Below, one piece after another: positions 1 to 7,986 of a stretch of DNA of 64,000 nucleotides; the first letter of the stretch is position 1, and the number at the start of each line of letters is the position of its first letter. The position numbers and the translations under genes are program-made. The notes beneath the pieces were generated by a model that saw nothing but the letters and a program-made list of their open reading frames with translations, ran no database searches and was not told the origin of the DNA. The stretch spans positions 1-64,000 of the forward strand of contig NZ_CP024310.1 of assembly GCF_002944405.1 (NCBI RefSeq). The letters are read 5' to 3'. The DNA comes from Sinorhizobium fredii (GTDB lineage: Bacteria; Pseudomonadota; Alphaproteobacteria; Rhizobiales; Rhizobiaceae).

Positions 1-241
1 CGCCGGATGAGAGGACAGGACAGGCAAGCTCGTTGTTTGGAAGACTTGGGAAGCCGCGCCACTTCGTGCGCGGTGCCCTGACGGCATTGTTTTGCCGTTG
101 CAGGTGTCGGAGCCTCCGCGCAACCGGAATCGTCGTTGGTGATCCGACAACCTGTTCTTAACGAAATTGCGGTTATCGTAACGCATTGACAGAAAAGCTT
201 CGCTACTCGCCACACGGAAGCTAACTCGCCAATCGTTTCCG

Positions 242-673
242 CTACTTGGATTCACGTTGGTCACTCACCCCTCGGAGTCGGCCGCCTGTCGATACACGTG
301 GACGTGTTTTCGATCCGTCTTGCGGAAGGCGCGACGTGAGACCGAGATCGAAGTTTTCGTCGGGGTCTTTGGCATTGGCGAATTGATAGCCGTCAGCTTG
401 GTGTATGGGGCCGAACTCAAGTCCCAATGCCGCGGATCGCCGGCAGAAGGCCTCGACATTCTCCGCGTCGAAGACGAGCTTGATAGCCGATCGACCGCCG
501 CGCTGCCCTTTTGCTGCCGGATGCAGCAGGAGATTTGCGCCGCCGTCCCGGGAGCACAGTTCTACGATTCGGTCGCCAAGCCGACGGCTTACCTCGAAGC
601 CAAAGTGCTTCTCGTAAAAGCGGGCTGTTTCTTCGACATCTTTGGCATAGATAACCAGCCTATTGAGCGGCAC
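242..673 (-). CDS. VOC (glyoxalase/bleomycin-resistance) family protein, C-terminus probably frameshifted
   Basis: A 143-residue protein with a typical VOC fold opening (MPLNRLVIYAKDVEETARFY) and a mid-section ending in the usual DPD segment near residue 104. VOC proteins are small metal-dependent enzymes or drug/aldehyde-binding proteins; nothing here names the substrate. After DPDENF the residues turn into a basic tail unlike the family, while the frame one base away reads SISVSRRAF, the sort of end these proteins normally have. One extra base near 350-356 would explain this. The gene stands alone, with a GTTGACAGCTGTCAAC palindrome about 50 bases upstream of the ATG. Downstream, bases 81-98 form a small hairpin (ACGGCA/TGCCGT) without a T-run; nothing else is seen in bases 1-241. 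Confidence 0.75.
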   Translation of the reverse strand: MPLNRLVIYAKDVEETARFYEKHFGFEVSRRLGDRIVELCSRDGGANLLLHPAAKGQRGGRSAIKLVFDAENVEAFCRRSAALGLEFGPIHQADGYQFANAKDPDENFDLGLTSRLPQDGSKTRPRVSTGGRLRGVSDQRESK

Positions 674-721
674 ATCGCTTTCCTTCTCGCTATGGTCAAG
701 CAGCGCCGAACTTCAAACCCT

Positions 722-737
722 GTTGACAGCTGTCAAC
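722..737. promoter_or_regulatory. 16-bp perfect palindrome GTTGACAGCTGTCAAC, copy 1
   Basis: A perfect dyad lying 49-64 bases upstream of the VOC start codon and just past the end of the glycosyltransferase-like gene. The same word recurs at 1769-1786 and 1878-1893, with a near copy at 36924-36939. The size and symmetry suit an operator for a dimeric regulator; which one is unknown. Confidence 0.5.
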
Positions 738-749
738 TCCGCCCGGCAA

Positions 750-1586
750 TCACTCGCGCCAGTGTTCGGCCACCCACTGGGTCGGTCGAATATAGTGGCG
801 CAGATAGCGGAACGGGTTTCTTTCCCTTCGCTCGGGAGAAAACAGACCACAGACGTGGCCGAGCGGCGTGGAGGCGCGGCCCTTGTAGCCGAACTGGCCG
901 TCGATCGCGTGCTGCGGCAACAGCCCGCGCGGGAAGAGGACGATCCGGGCGTCGGCGGGAAGGCGCGGGGCGAGATAATAGTTCAGCGGAAACGGCCAGC
1001 GGCAATCCTGGCGGAAATGCAGGACATGCCGGCGCGGGAAGAATTTTGCCCCGCCTGGGGCGTTGCGCGTCACGAAGCGCTGTTCGAACCGATATTCGTC
1101 CGCCACCCCTTGCGGATCGGCCCGGAATTTCTCCTGCAACGGCACGAGCTTGCCGACCGGGAAGCGGAACACCGACGTCTGGCCGAGCCGTTCGAAAGGC
1201 GTCGTCTGGTTGACTGCCAGGACGACGTCATCCGGTCCGCCGACCTCGAAGAAGCTGTCGAGCGAGCCGACGATCACCACGTCGAGGTCAAGGAACAGCA
1301 CCGGCCCTTTGAGGCTGCCGAGCTTCGGTCCCCAGAGACGCGCCTTCGGCCAGATGCCTTTGGTGTTCTTCGGCATCTCGACATCGAGCGGCGGCAGGTC
1401 TTCGCAGAGAATTTCCGGCCGCAGGTTGTCGCGGCTGTCGGTGAAGCAGGTGAAGGTGAAGGGCGGGGTGATGTTGCGCGCCACCATGGCATAGAGCCGG
1501 TTGATGAAGGGAGGGCCGTATTTGGTGCCCCAACTGATGCAGATCACCTGCTTGACGCCGCCGCTTGCTGCCAGAACGCTTGTCAT
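750..1586 (-). CDS. Glycosyltransferase-like protein with a DxD motif
   Basis: A 278-residue soluble protein. Near residues 95-110 it carries VLFLDLDVVIVGSLDSFF, in which DLD sits at the end of a hydrophobic strand as in GT-A nucleotide-sugar transferases (the DxD metal/nucleotide-sugar site of GT8-like enzymes). The N-terminus (VICISWGTKYGPPFINRLY) also fits this group, whose members are often annotated as hypothetical. No signal peptide or membrane segment is visible, so it is probably cytosolic. It is a single gene with two GTTGACAGCTGTCAAC palindromes in the 468-base gap upstream. The acceptor cannot be told from sequence; a role in surface polysaccharide is only an inference. Confidence 0.65.
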   Translation of the reverse strand: MTSVLAASGGVKQVICISWGTKYGPPFINRLYAMVARNITPPFTFTCFTDSRDNLRPEILCEDLPPLDVEMPKNTKGIWPKARLWGPKLGSLKGPVLFLDLDVVIVGSLDSFFEVGGPDDVVLAVNQTTPFERLGQTSVFRFPVGKLVPLQEKFRADPQGVADEYRFEQRFVTRNAPGGAKFFPRRHVLHFRQDCRWPFPLNYYLAPRLPADARIVLFPRGLLPQHAIDGQFGYKGRASTPLGHVCGLFSPERRERNPFRYLRHYIRPTQWVAEHWRE

Positions 1587-1768
1587 GAATGCCGCTTCTT
1601 TCGTGTCTGTGCCTGCGGAAAATGCGTACCGCTGGAACTTGCCCCGCGCGTCTTAAAGCAGGAATTGTCGACCACTGGCAAGATGCGGGCTTGAGGCCGA
1701 CAGTTGGCGACGCAAGTCCGAACGAGGGACCGGGGCAGGGGCATGCCGCCGACACCGGCCGGGCACGG

Positions 1769-1786
1769 AGTTGACAGCTGTCAACT
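1769..1786. promoter_or_regulatory. 18-bp palindrome AGTTGACAGCTGTCAACT, copy 2
   Basis: A perfect 18-bp dyad in the gap 1587-2054 between the leftward glycosyltransferase-like gene and the rightward DUF1612 gene, 183 bases upstream of the former. Its centre is 108 bases from that of copy 3. The rest of the 468-base gap holds no convincing gene. Confidence 0.5.
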
Positions 1787-1877
1787 TTAGGAGAAGGGCC
1801 GGGACCTGCAAAGAATGCCTTGGCGGTGCGCCGCGTCTCACGTCGGAACAGGTTTGCCTTGATCCGAGTCGGATGCT

Positions 1878-1893
1878 GTTGACAGCTGTCAAC
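1878..1893. promoter_or_regulatory. 16-bp palindrome GTTGACAGCTGTCAAC, copy 3
   Basis: A perfect dyad 162-177 bases upstream of the DUF1612/HTH gene start, identical to copy 1. Two copies in one divergent intergenic region suggest a paired operator or a small dispersed repeat. Confidence 0.5.
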
Positions 1894-2054
1894 TCGATCG
1901 GCGGCCGGTGTTTGCCGCCGCGTGGCCGGTGATTAGTCGTCTGGCTAGCTGGCGGTGCCGACCGGCAAAATTCCAGTGGGCAACGTTGCCTCACCCTGTG
2001 ACGGAACAAAAACTCGTGTTAGCTTCCGTTTCAGCAAAAGGCTACGTCTTTTTA

Positions 2055-3197
2055 ATGAGATATGAAACACCCGATCCGCTTCATCCAGCGCTGCTTCCGG
2101 GCCTGATCGCCGCGGAGGACGGGCTTGCCCGGCTCGATGAACGCGCCGCCCGCCATGCCATTGCCGAGGGGTTTCGCGAACGCGGACAGTTCTTCGACGC
2201 GGCGGCGGCTCTCTGGGTAGCAGGCGAACTCGTCCATGTCGAGGATCTCGTATTACACGATTCGCACATGGATGCGCGAGCGCCTTCTCACGAATTGACG
2301 ATCGCCCATGGCGTGTTGCGGGCCCGGCGCCGCCTGGAACTGGCCGAGCCCGGCTGGGCGTTGACCTTGCCGGGGATGAATGCGCTGAGGGGAGACCAGG
2401 GCGCTGCCGCCGCGAATGAAGCAATCGCACGGGATGCCCGGCCGAGCCCCGACGGGGCATCGGAAGCGGCGGACGATGCCGACGACAACCCGCTCGCCGG
2501 CGAATTCGCCGAGCTCGACGCGGCCATTGCCCGGTCGCAGCGGCTCCTCGAATTTCACTCCGGCAGCCTAGCCGAAGGCGGTCCCGCATTGTCCCCGCAG
2601 CGGGCGGCTGAGCCTCGAGGCCAGCTCGGCCTGCTCTTCGATGAGGATTGGGACGAGACGGCGCGGCTCGATGCGTGGCGGAAGATCCTCGCCGCCGCCG
2701 ACCCCTTGCCCGCCTGCCTCGGCGCCGCGGTGCTCTTCGACGCCTGGGAAAGGATCGAGCCGCTGCGCCGCCAGCATTGGCTCGGCGCGCTGCTCGTCGG
2801 CGCCTATCTTCGCTCGCGCGGCAAGGTCGCCTCGCACGTGCTTGCCTTCAACACCGGGCTGAAGACGATCCGCCACGAGCGGCGCCGGTCGAAGGACCGG
2901 CTGACGCGCCTCAATGCCTTTCTCGAGGCTATGGCGATGACGGCCGATCTCGGCCTCAAGGAGCTCGACCGGCTGTCGCTCGCCAGGACGCAGATGGAGA
3001 TGCGGATCAAGGACAGGCGCTCCAACAGCAACCTCCCCGGGCTGATCGATCTCGTCCTTTCCCGGCCGGTCGTCTCGACGGCGATGATCGCCCGGCATCT
3101 CGGCGTCACCCAGCGCGGCGCGCTCAATCTGGTGCGCGAGCTCGGAGTGCGCGAGATCACCGGCAGGGGACGCTATCGCGGCTGGGGCGTGATCTGA
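2055..3197 (+). CDS. DUF1612 / HTH_13 domain protein (RHE_PE00001-like)
   Basis: A 380-residue protein with no signal or membrane segment. The body carries the conserved rhizobial DUF1612 sequence (RSRGKVASHVLAFNTGLK, RRRSKDRLTRLNAFLEAM), and the last 60 residues form a winged-helix DNA-binding domain (VVSTAMIARHLGVTQRGALN). This pairing is known from rhizobial proteins annotated as 'DUF1612 and helix-turn-helix domain', often carried on plasmids; the cellular role is not established. The open frame extends upstream to 1908, but the ATG at 2055 (MRYETPDPLHPALLPGLI) matches the usual family start, and the earlier part would cross an intergenic stretch. Two palindromes lie upstream, so it may regulate itself through them (inference). 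Confidence 0.8.
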   Translation: MRYETPDPLHPALLPGLIAAEDGLARLDERAARHAIAEGFRERGQFFDAAAALWVAGELVHVEDLVLHDSHMDARAPSHELTIAHGVLRARRRLELAEPGWALTLPGMNALRGDQGAAAANEAIARDARPSPDGASEAADDADDNPLAGEFAELDAAIARSQRLLEFHSGSLAEGGPALSPQRAAEPRGQLGLLFDEDWDETARLDAWRKILAAADPLPACLGAAVLFDAWERIEPLRRQHWLGALLVGAYLRSRGKVASHVLAFNTGLKTIRHERRRSKDRLTRLNAFLEAMAMTADLGLKELDRLSLARTQMEMRIKDRRSNSNLPGLIDLVLSRPVVSTAMIARHLGVTQRGALNLVRELGVREITGRGRYRGWGVI

Positions 3198-3217
3198 CGC
3201 CTCGCGTAAAGCGCCGG

Positions 3218-3718
3218 CTACTTTCGCTGCAGATTGATTTCGCTGGTGACCACCCGATTGCCGGATCGCGGATCGACGTCGACGGTCACGAGCTTCATGC
3301 CGTTCTCGCCCACCTTCTGCAGCGTCAGGTTGGCGCGGCGGTCGCCGTTCACCTCCCGCGCCCAATGGATAGTGAGGTTGATGGCGCTGCCGCGGCGCTT
3401 GCCGGTGAGCGTTGATTTGCGGCCGCTCGGCCCGACATAGGTGCCGCTGTAGTTGACACCTGTAAACTGAAGGTCGGCGCCGATCGAGCGCGAGACGACG
3501 ATCAGGCCGCGACAGGTGCCCCGCATCGACAGCGCGGCCTCGCTCGCTTGCGAATCGAAGTTGCAGGAGACGTTGATCGGCGTCCTGTCGACGCGAACCC
3601 TGACCATGCCGCCCCCGGTCCATTGCCCCTCCAGCGACCCGAGAAAGGCCGATTCATCGGCCTGAACCGTGCCCGCAAGAAGCGACAGCATGGCTGCGAC
3701 GAGAAGATGCCTGTTCAC
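3218..3718 (-). CDS. Exported hypothetical protein
   Basis: A GTG start at 3718 is chosen because GGGAGG lies about 10 bases upstream and the translation then opens with a clean signal peptide (VNRHLLVAAMLSLLAGTVQA, cleavage after the last alanine). The mature part (about 146 residues) opens with DESAFLGSLEGQWTGGGMV and is rich in beta strands, ending in EINLQRK. It has one Cys pair (SCNF, GTCRG). The LEGQWTGGG opening resembles small lipocalin-like exported proteins of rhizobia, but no function is known. It is convergent with the DUF1612 gene, 20 bases away. Confidence 0.7.
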   Translation of the reverse strand: MNRHLLVAAMLSLLAGTVQADESAFLGSLEGQWTGGGMVRVRVDRTPINVSCNFDSQASEAALSMRGTCRGLIVVSRSIGADLQFTGVNYSGTYVGPSGRKSTLTGKRRGSAINLTIHWAREVNGDRRANLTLQKVGENGMKLVTVDVDPRSGNRVVTSEINLQRK

Positions 3719-3882
3719 CGGTGAGTGCCTCCCCCAATCGTCCGAGGCCGGACGCGTTTTGCCATCTGCCCCAACGCACCGCCCGCCTGGAAGTTCCCCT
3801 TGTGCCGATACTAACATCGACCACCCTCGGGCAGGGACACAGCTTTAGGGAGATGGTCGGGGCGGCGCGCCCGCAACCGCGG

Positions 3883-4746
3883 CTAGCTCGCGAACTTCTT
3901 CGCGCCGGCAACACAGGCGACGATCGCCAGTGTGGCGGCAAGCATCGTCCAGCTCACCGTCTCGCCGAGCAGGGTCGCCGCCAAGGCGAGCCCGAAGAAG
4001 GGCTGCAGCAATTGCAACTGGCCGACGGCGACGATGCCGCCCTGGGCGAGGCCGCGATACCAGAAGATGAAGCCGACCAGCATTGAGAAGACGGAGACAT
4101 AGCCGAGGCCGAGCCAGGAGGCGGCGCGCAAGTTCCCGAAGTCTGCCGGCATGGTGGCGAGCGCCAGCCCGACCATCACGGGCAACGACAGCACAAGCGC
4201 CCAGGAAATGACCTGCCAGCCGCCGAGCTTGCGTGACAGCTTCGCCCCTTCGGCATAGCCGAGGCCGCAGGCGAGAATGGCGGCAAGCATCAGCAGGTCG
4301 CCGAGCGGCGAGGCGGAAAACCCCTGGCGCAACGCAAAGCCGACGACGATGGCGCTGCCGAGCCCGGAAAACAGCCAGAAGGCCGGACGCGGCCGCTCGC
4401 CGCCGCGCAGCACGCCGAAGATCGCGGTGGCGAGCGGCAGCAGCCCGACGAACACGATCGAGTGGGCGGAGGTCACGTGCCGGAGCGCCAGCGCCGTCAG
4501 CAGCGGGAAGCCGACGACGACGCCGAGCGAGACGATGCCCAGCGGCAGCAGATCGCCGCGCTCGGGTCGCCTTTCGCGGAAGGCGACGAGCAGGCCGAAG
4601 GCGAGCAGCCCGGCGATCGTCGCGCGGGCCACGGTCAAGAAGACCGGATCGAAGTCCATCACCGCGATCCGCGTCGCCGGCAGCGAGCCCGAGAAAATCA
4701 ATACGCCGGCCATGCCGTTCATCCAGCCGCTCGTGATCCTGTCCAT
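3883..4746 (-). CDS. EamA/DMT-family transporter, 10 membrane segments
   Basis: A 287-residue inner-membrane protein made of two EamA repeats of five hydrophobic segments each (roughly residues 8-140 and 148-285). Drug/metabolite transporters of this family export amino acids or other small metabolites. It is divergent from a MocR-type regulator over a 114-base gap that carries an ACAGTT-N6-AACTGT dyad, the classic arrangement in which a MocR protein controls an adjacent transporter. The substrate is therefore probably an amino-group compound or a vitamin B6-related metabolite (inference). Confidence 0.85.
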   Translation of the reverse strand: MDRITSGWMNGMAGVLIFSGSLPATRIAVMDFDPVFLTVARATIAGLLAFGLLVAFRERRPERGDLLPLGIVSLGVVVGFPLLTALALRHVTSAHSIVFVGLLPLATAIFGVLRGGERPRPAFWLFSGLGSAIVVGFALRQGFSASPLGDLLMLAAILACGLGYAEGAKLSRKLGGWQVISWALVLSLPVMVGLALATMPADFGNLRAASWLGLGYVSVFSMLVGFIFWYRGLAQGGIVAVGQLQLLQPFFGLALAATLLGETVSWTMLAATLAIVACVAGAKKFAS

Positions 4747-4820
4747 GCCATGCTCCCTTCACCCCTATCGGCGCCATCTCTATCGGTTGAGGCGGCTGGC
4801 TCTTCCAGAGACGGTGGAGT

Positions 4821-4838
4821 ACAGTTCTGCAAAACTGT
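4821..4838. promoter_or_regulatory. Inverted repeat ACAGTT-N6-AACTGT, candidate MocR operator
   Basis: Six-base arms with a CTGCAA spacer in the gap between the divergent EamA transporter and MocR regulator genes. The position, 75-92 bases upstream of the transporter and 22 upstream of the regulator start, suits control of both promoters. Confidence 0.5.
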
Positions 4839-4860
4839 CATGCATGAGGAACCGGTACGG

Positions 4861-6261
4861 ATGAGGCCGCAGACTGTCGACGCCGACGGCGAGACGCTGA
4901 TCGAAAGAGTGATGGCGACGATCAGGAACCGAATTGCCGGGCGCAGCCTGACACCCGGCGCCCGGCTGCCGTCGATCCGTGCCTTCGCGACGAGCTTGAA
5001 AGTTTCCAAGTCGACCGTGGTCGAGGCCTATGAGCGGCTGGCGGCCGAGGGGCTGATCCGATCGCGGCCGGGCTCCGGTTTCTTCGTCGCCGCGCCGCTA
5101 GCCCCCTTGTCGCTTGCCGAACTCGGCCCGCGGGTGGAGCGCGAGGTCGATCCCCTGTGGATCTCGCGGCAGGCGCTCGAGGCGGACGGCAATGTGTTGA
5201 AGCCCGGCTGCGGCTGGCTGCCGGCCGAATGGATGCCGGAAGAGGGGCTGCGCCGGGCTTTGCGGTCGGTCGCGCGGGCAAGTGCCTCGACGCTCGTCGA
5301 CTACGGCCCGCCGTTCGGGCTCTTGCCGCTCCGCGCGCTCCTTGCCCGCCGTCTGGCGCAGCACGGCATCGAAGCCTCGCCGGAGCAGATCATGCTGACG
5401 GAGTCCGGCACCCAGGCGATTGACCTCCTCTGCCGCTTCCTCGTCGAGCCGGGCGAAACCGTGCTCGTCGACGATCCGTGCTACTTCAACTTTCATGCGC
5501 TGCTCCGGGCGCATCAGGCAAAAATCGTCGGCATTCCCTATACGCCGGCCGGGCCGGACATCGAGCGCTTTGCCGCTGCGCTCGAAGAACACCGGCCGCG
5601 ACTCTACATCACCAATTCCGCCCTCCACAATCCGACCGGCGCGACGCTCTCGCCGCTTATCGCCCACCGCCTCTTGAAGCTCGCCGACCAGGCGGGGCTG
5701 ACGATCGTCGAGGACGACATTTTTGCCGATTTCGAAGAGGCGCCGGCGCCGCGGCTTGCCGCCTTCGACGGGCTCGAGCGGGTGGTGCATATCGGCAGCT
5801 TTTCGAAGTCGCTGTCGGCGGCGGTGCGCTGCGGCTTCATCGTCGCGCCCCGCCAATGGATCGAGCCGCTCGCCGACCTGAAGATCGCCACCGGTTTCGG
5901 CGGTCCCGGATTTTCCGCCGAGCTGGTGCTGACGCTGTTGAAGGACGGCAGCTATCGCAAGCATATGGAGACGGTGCGGCAGCGATTGTCGCGGGCAATG
6001 GCCGAGACGATCGGAAAGCTCCGGGCGATCGGCATTGAGCCCTGGATCGAGCCGCAGGCGGGCATGTTCGTCTGGTGCCGGCTGCCGGACGGCGTCGACG
6101 CCGCGGACGTCGCCAGAAGGGCGCTTGCCAGAAACATCGTGCTCGCCCCCGGCAATGTCTTCAGCCAGGCGCAGACGGCCGGCAATTTTCTGCGCTTCAA
6201 CGTGGCACAGTCCGAGGACGAGCGGCTGTTTCGCGAGCTGTCGGCTCTTCTGCGCCGGTGA
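4861..6261 (+). CDS. MocR/PdxR-type regulator: GntR helix-turn-helix fused to PLP aminotransferase
   Basis: A 466-residue transcription factor. Residues about 12-77 form the GntR winged helix (PGARLPSIRAFATSLKVSKS, RPGSGFFV). The rest is a fold-type I aminotransferase domain with the PLP lysine in HIGSFSKSLSAAVR, a NPTGATLSP motif and the D of VEDDIFADF. MocR proteins bind PLP and use the aminotransferase fold to sense amino-group ligands. The ATG at 4861 has GAGGAA about 10 bases upstream; the in-frame ATG at 4840 is possible and would start right beside the operator. Its 3' end overlaps the convergent MscS gene by 65 bases. Confidence 0.88.
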   Translation: MRPQTVDADGETLIERVMATIRNRIAGRSLTPGARLPSIRAFATSLKVSKSTVVEAYERLAAEGLIRSRPGSGFFVAAPLAPLSLAELGPRVEREVDPLWISRQALEADGNVLKPGCGWLPAEWMPEEGLRRALRSVARASASTLVDYGPPFGLLPLRALLARRLAQHGIEASPEQIMLTESGTQAIDLLCRFLVEPGETVLVDDPCYFNFHALLRAHQAKIVGIPYTPAGPDIERFAAALEEHRPRLYITNSALHNPTGATLSPLIAHRLLKLADQAGLTIVEDDIFADFEEAPAPRLAAFDGLERVVHIGSFSKSLSAAVRCGFIVAPRQWIEPLADLKIATGFGGPGFSAELVLTLLKDGSYRKHMETVRQRLSRAMAETIGKLRAIGIEPWIEPQAGMFVWCRLPDGVDAADVARRALARNIVLAPGNVFSQAQTAGNFLRFNVAQSEDERLFRELSALLRR

Positions 6262-7534
6262 TATCGACCGGCGTCTTCATGATGATCTCGCGCGGGTCAG
6301 GCGTCGCAATGCCGGCTGCCTGGAAGGCGTCCCAGAGCGCCATGAACACCTGGCCGCGGATGTTCGTGAGCCCGTTCGCCGGATCGGAAATCCAGAATCT
6401 GAGCTTGAAGGTAAGCGACGAGCCGCCGAAACCGGTCATCCAGCAGACCGGCTCGGCATAGACGCTGGCGACCCGCGGAACGCTCTTGGCGGTTTCGATC
6501 GCAAGCCGGGCGACCTCGTGCGGATCGCTCTTCGGCGACGTTTCGAAGGTCACGTCGATGCGGACATAGTCGCTGGAAAACGACCAGTTCACCACCTGCT
6601 TGGAGATGAAGTCCTCGTTCGGGATCAGGTACTCCTTGCCGTCGCGGGTGATGACGGAGACGAAGCGGGAGCGCAGGTCGCGGATCGAGCCGAAGGTTTC
6701 CCCAAGCGTGATTGTGTCGCCCGGCTTGATCGACTTGTCGAGCAGGATGATGATCCCGGAGATGAAGTTCGACACCACCTTCTGCAGGCCGAAGCCGATG
6801 CCGACGCCGACGGCGCCCGAAAAGACGGTGAGCGCCGTCAGATCAATGCCGGTCGCCGACAGCGCGATCGTGCCGGCAAGGACGATGAGCCCGATCTTGA
6901 TCAGCTTGCTGATCAGCACCTTCAGCGACGGCGTCAGGTCGGCGGATTTCTGGATCCAATTCGACGACATGTTGCCGGTGAGAACGGCGAGCCAGATCAT
7001 TGCGGCGGAGAGCACGATCGCCTTCAGTACGAGCAGCAGCGAAAGGCGAACGGCACCGAGATTGACGGCGGCATTGTCGAGCGCCGTCAGCACCGGGCGA
7101 TCCAGCCCGAGCGCGTAAAGCGCGAAGTAGAGCCAGCCGAGGACGGCGACGACGCGCGCCAGCGTCTGGTTGCGGATGATGCGGGTCAAGACGGCGATGA
7201 TGAACCAGGCGGCGACCAGCGTCAGCACCGTCCCCACCAGCCAGCGGTAGGACGGCCAGCCGTAGCGCGACAGCACGACGTCGGCGATCCACAGCCAGAC
7301 GATCAGGAACAGCCATTTGAGCCGCCGCATGAAGGCGATGATGACGCGCAGCAGGTCCGGATTTCCCCTGATCATCCGGGCGCGGGCTTCGAGCGCCGGC
7401 TCCAGGCGCTTAGCGGCGAGGCCGCAAGCGAAATAGCCGACGACGATCACGGCGCACTGATAGAGCGTCCATTCGTTGAGCACAAACCGCTCGAGCCACG
7501 CCGCGGTGGCATTGATGGTCTCGACGAAATCCAT
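6197..7534 (-). CDS. MscS-family mechanosensitive ion channel
   Basis: A 445-residue inner-membrane protein with about six hydrophobic segments before the channel domain. The pore-lining helix is recognisable as FSGAVGVGIGFGLQKVVSNF near residues 235-255, with the Gly/Ala packing pattern of MscS, followed by the beta domain (IKPGDTITLGETFGSI). It releases solutes on hypo-osmotic shock. The ATG at 7534 (MDFVETINATAAW) is preferred over the longer frame reaching into the repeat region upstream. The last 22 codons overlap the convergent MocR gene. Confidence 0.88.
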   Translation of the reverse strand: MDFVETINATAAWLERFVLNEWTLYQCAVIVVGYFACGLAAKRLEPALEARARMIRGNPDLLRVIIAFMRRLKWLFLIVWLWIADVVLSRYGWPSYRWLVGTVLTLVAAWFIIAVLTRIIRNQTLARVVAVLGWLYFALYALGLDRPVLTALDNAAVNLGAVRLSLLLVLKAIVLSAAMIWLAVLTGNMSSNWIQKSADLTPSLKVLISKLIKIGLIVLAGTIALSATGIDLTALTVFSGAVGVGIGFGLQKVVSNFISGIIILLDKSIKPGDTITLGETFGSIRDLRSRFVSVITRDGKEYLIPNEDFISKQVVNWSFSSDYVRIDVTFETSPKSDPHEVARLAIETAKSVPRVASVYAEPVCWMTGFGGSSLTFKLRFWISDPANGLTNIRGQVFMALWDAFQAAGIATPDPREIIMKTPVDITGAEEPTARETAARPRTVPR

Positions 7535-7704
7535 CGTCTCTGTCTTCGCAATTCTTGTGCTGCCTGTTCCTGTACGAGGACAGGGCATGGAACAAGCGGC
7601 GGCCGTCGGGCGCCCTGAAAAGGCGCACTGCGCAGACATATAATTAACCGGGCAGGGAATTTGTTCAATTCGTCCCACGCAGCAAGGGCTCGAATGCGGA
7701 TGGC

Positions 7705-7879
7705 CACCCCCTCTAGCCTGCCGGCCATCTCCCCCCACAAGGGGGGAGATTGGATGTGGCACGCTTTGCACCTCGACCGAAGCGTTCCGCTTACAGAAGC
7801 GGCAAGGTCGGAGCGAGGGGCCGGCCGCAAATGATCTCCCTCCTTGTGGGGGAGATGGCCGGCAGGCCAGAGGGGGGTG
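7705..7879. repeat. Paired inverted repeat, RIME-like intergenic mosaic element, copy 1
   Basis: The left arm (about 7705-7755) contains CTGCCGGCCATCTCCCCC and its own CCCCCC-ACAA-GGGGGG hairpin. The right arm (about 7829-7879) is the reverse complement of the left with a few changes (GGGGGAGATGGCCGGCAGGC). The arms flank about 75 bases of unrelated sequence. The pattern matches what is described for Rhizobium-specific intergenic mosaic elements and fills most of the 452-base gap 7535-7986, which has no gene. Two more copies lie at 13368-13553 and 57262-57437. Confidence 0.75.
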
Positions 7880-7986
7880 CTTCAGCCACGGCCCCGAGAG
7901 CGCCCAACTGTCATCCGCCTGTCATCTTGCGATGATGTTTATCCGGAACTCAACTTCGTCGGAATCGCGGTTCGTTGCCCGGGTAA

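Noticed and set aside
81..98. Hairpin ACGGCA-TTGTTT-TGCCGT as a terminator
   Set aside because: Short stem, no T-run, and 144 bases beyond the VOC gene end.
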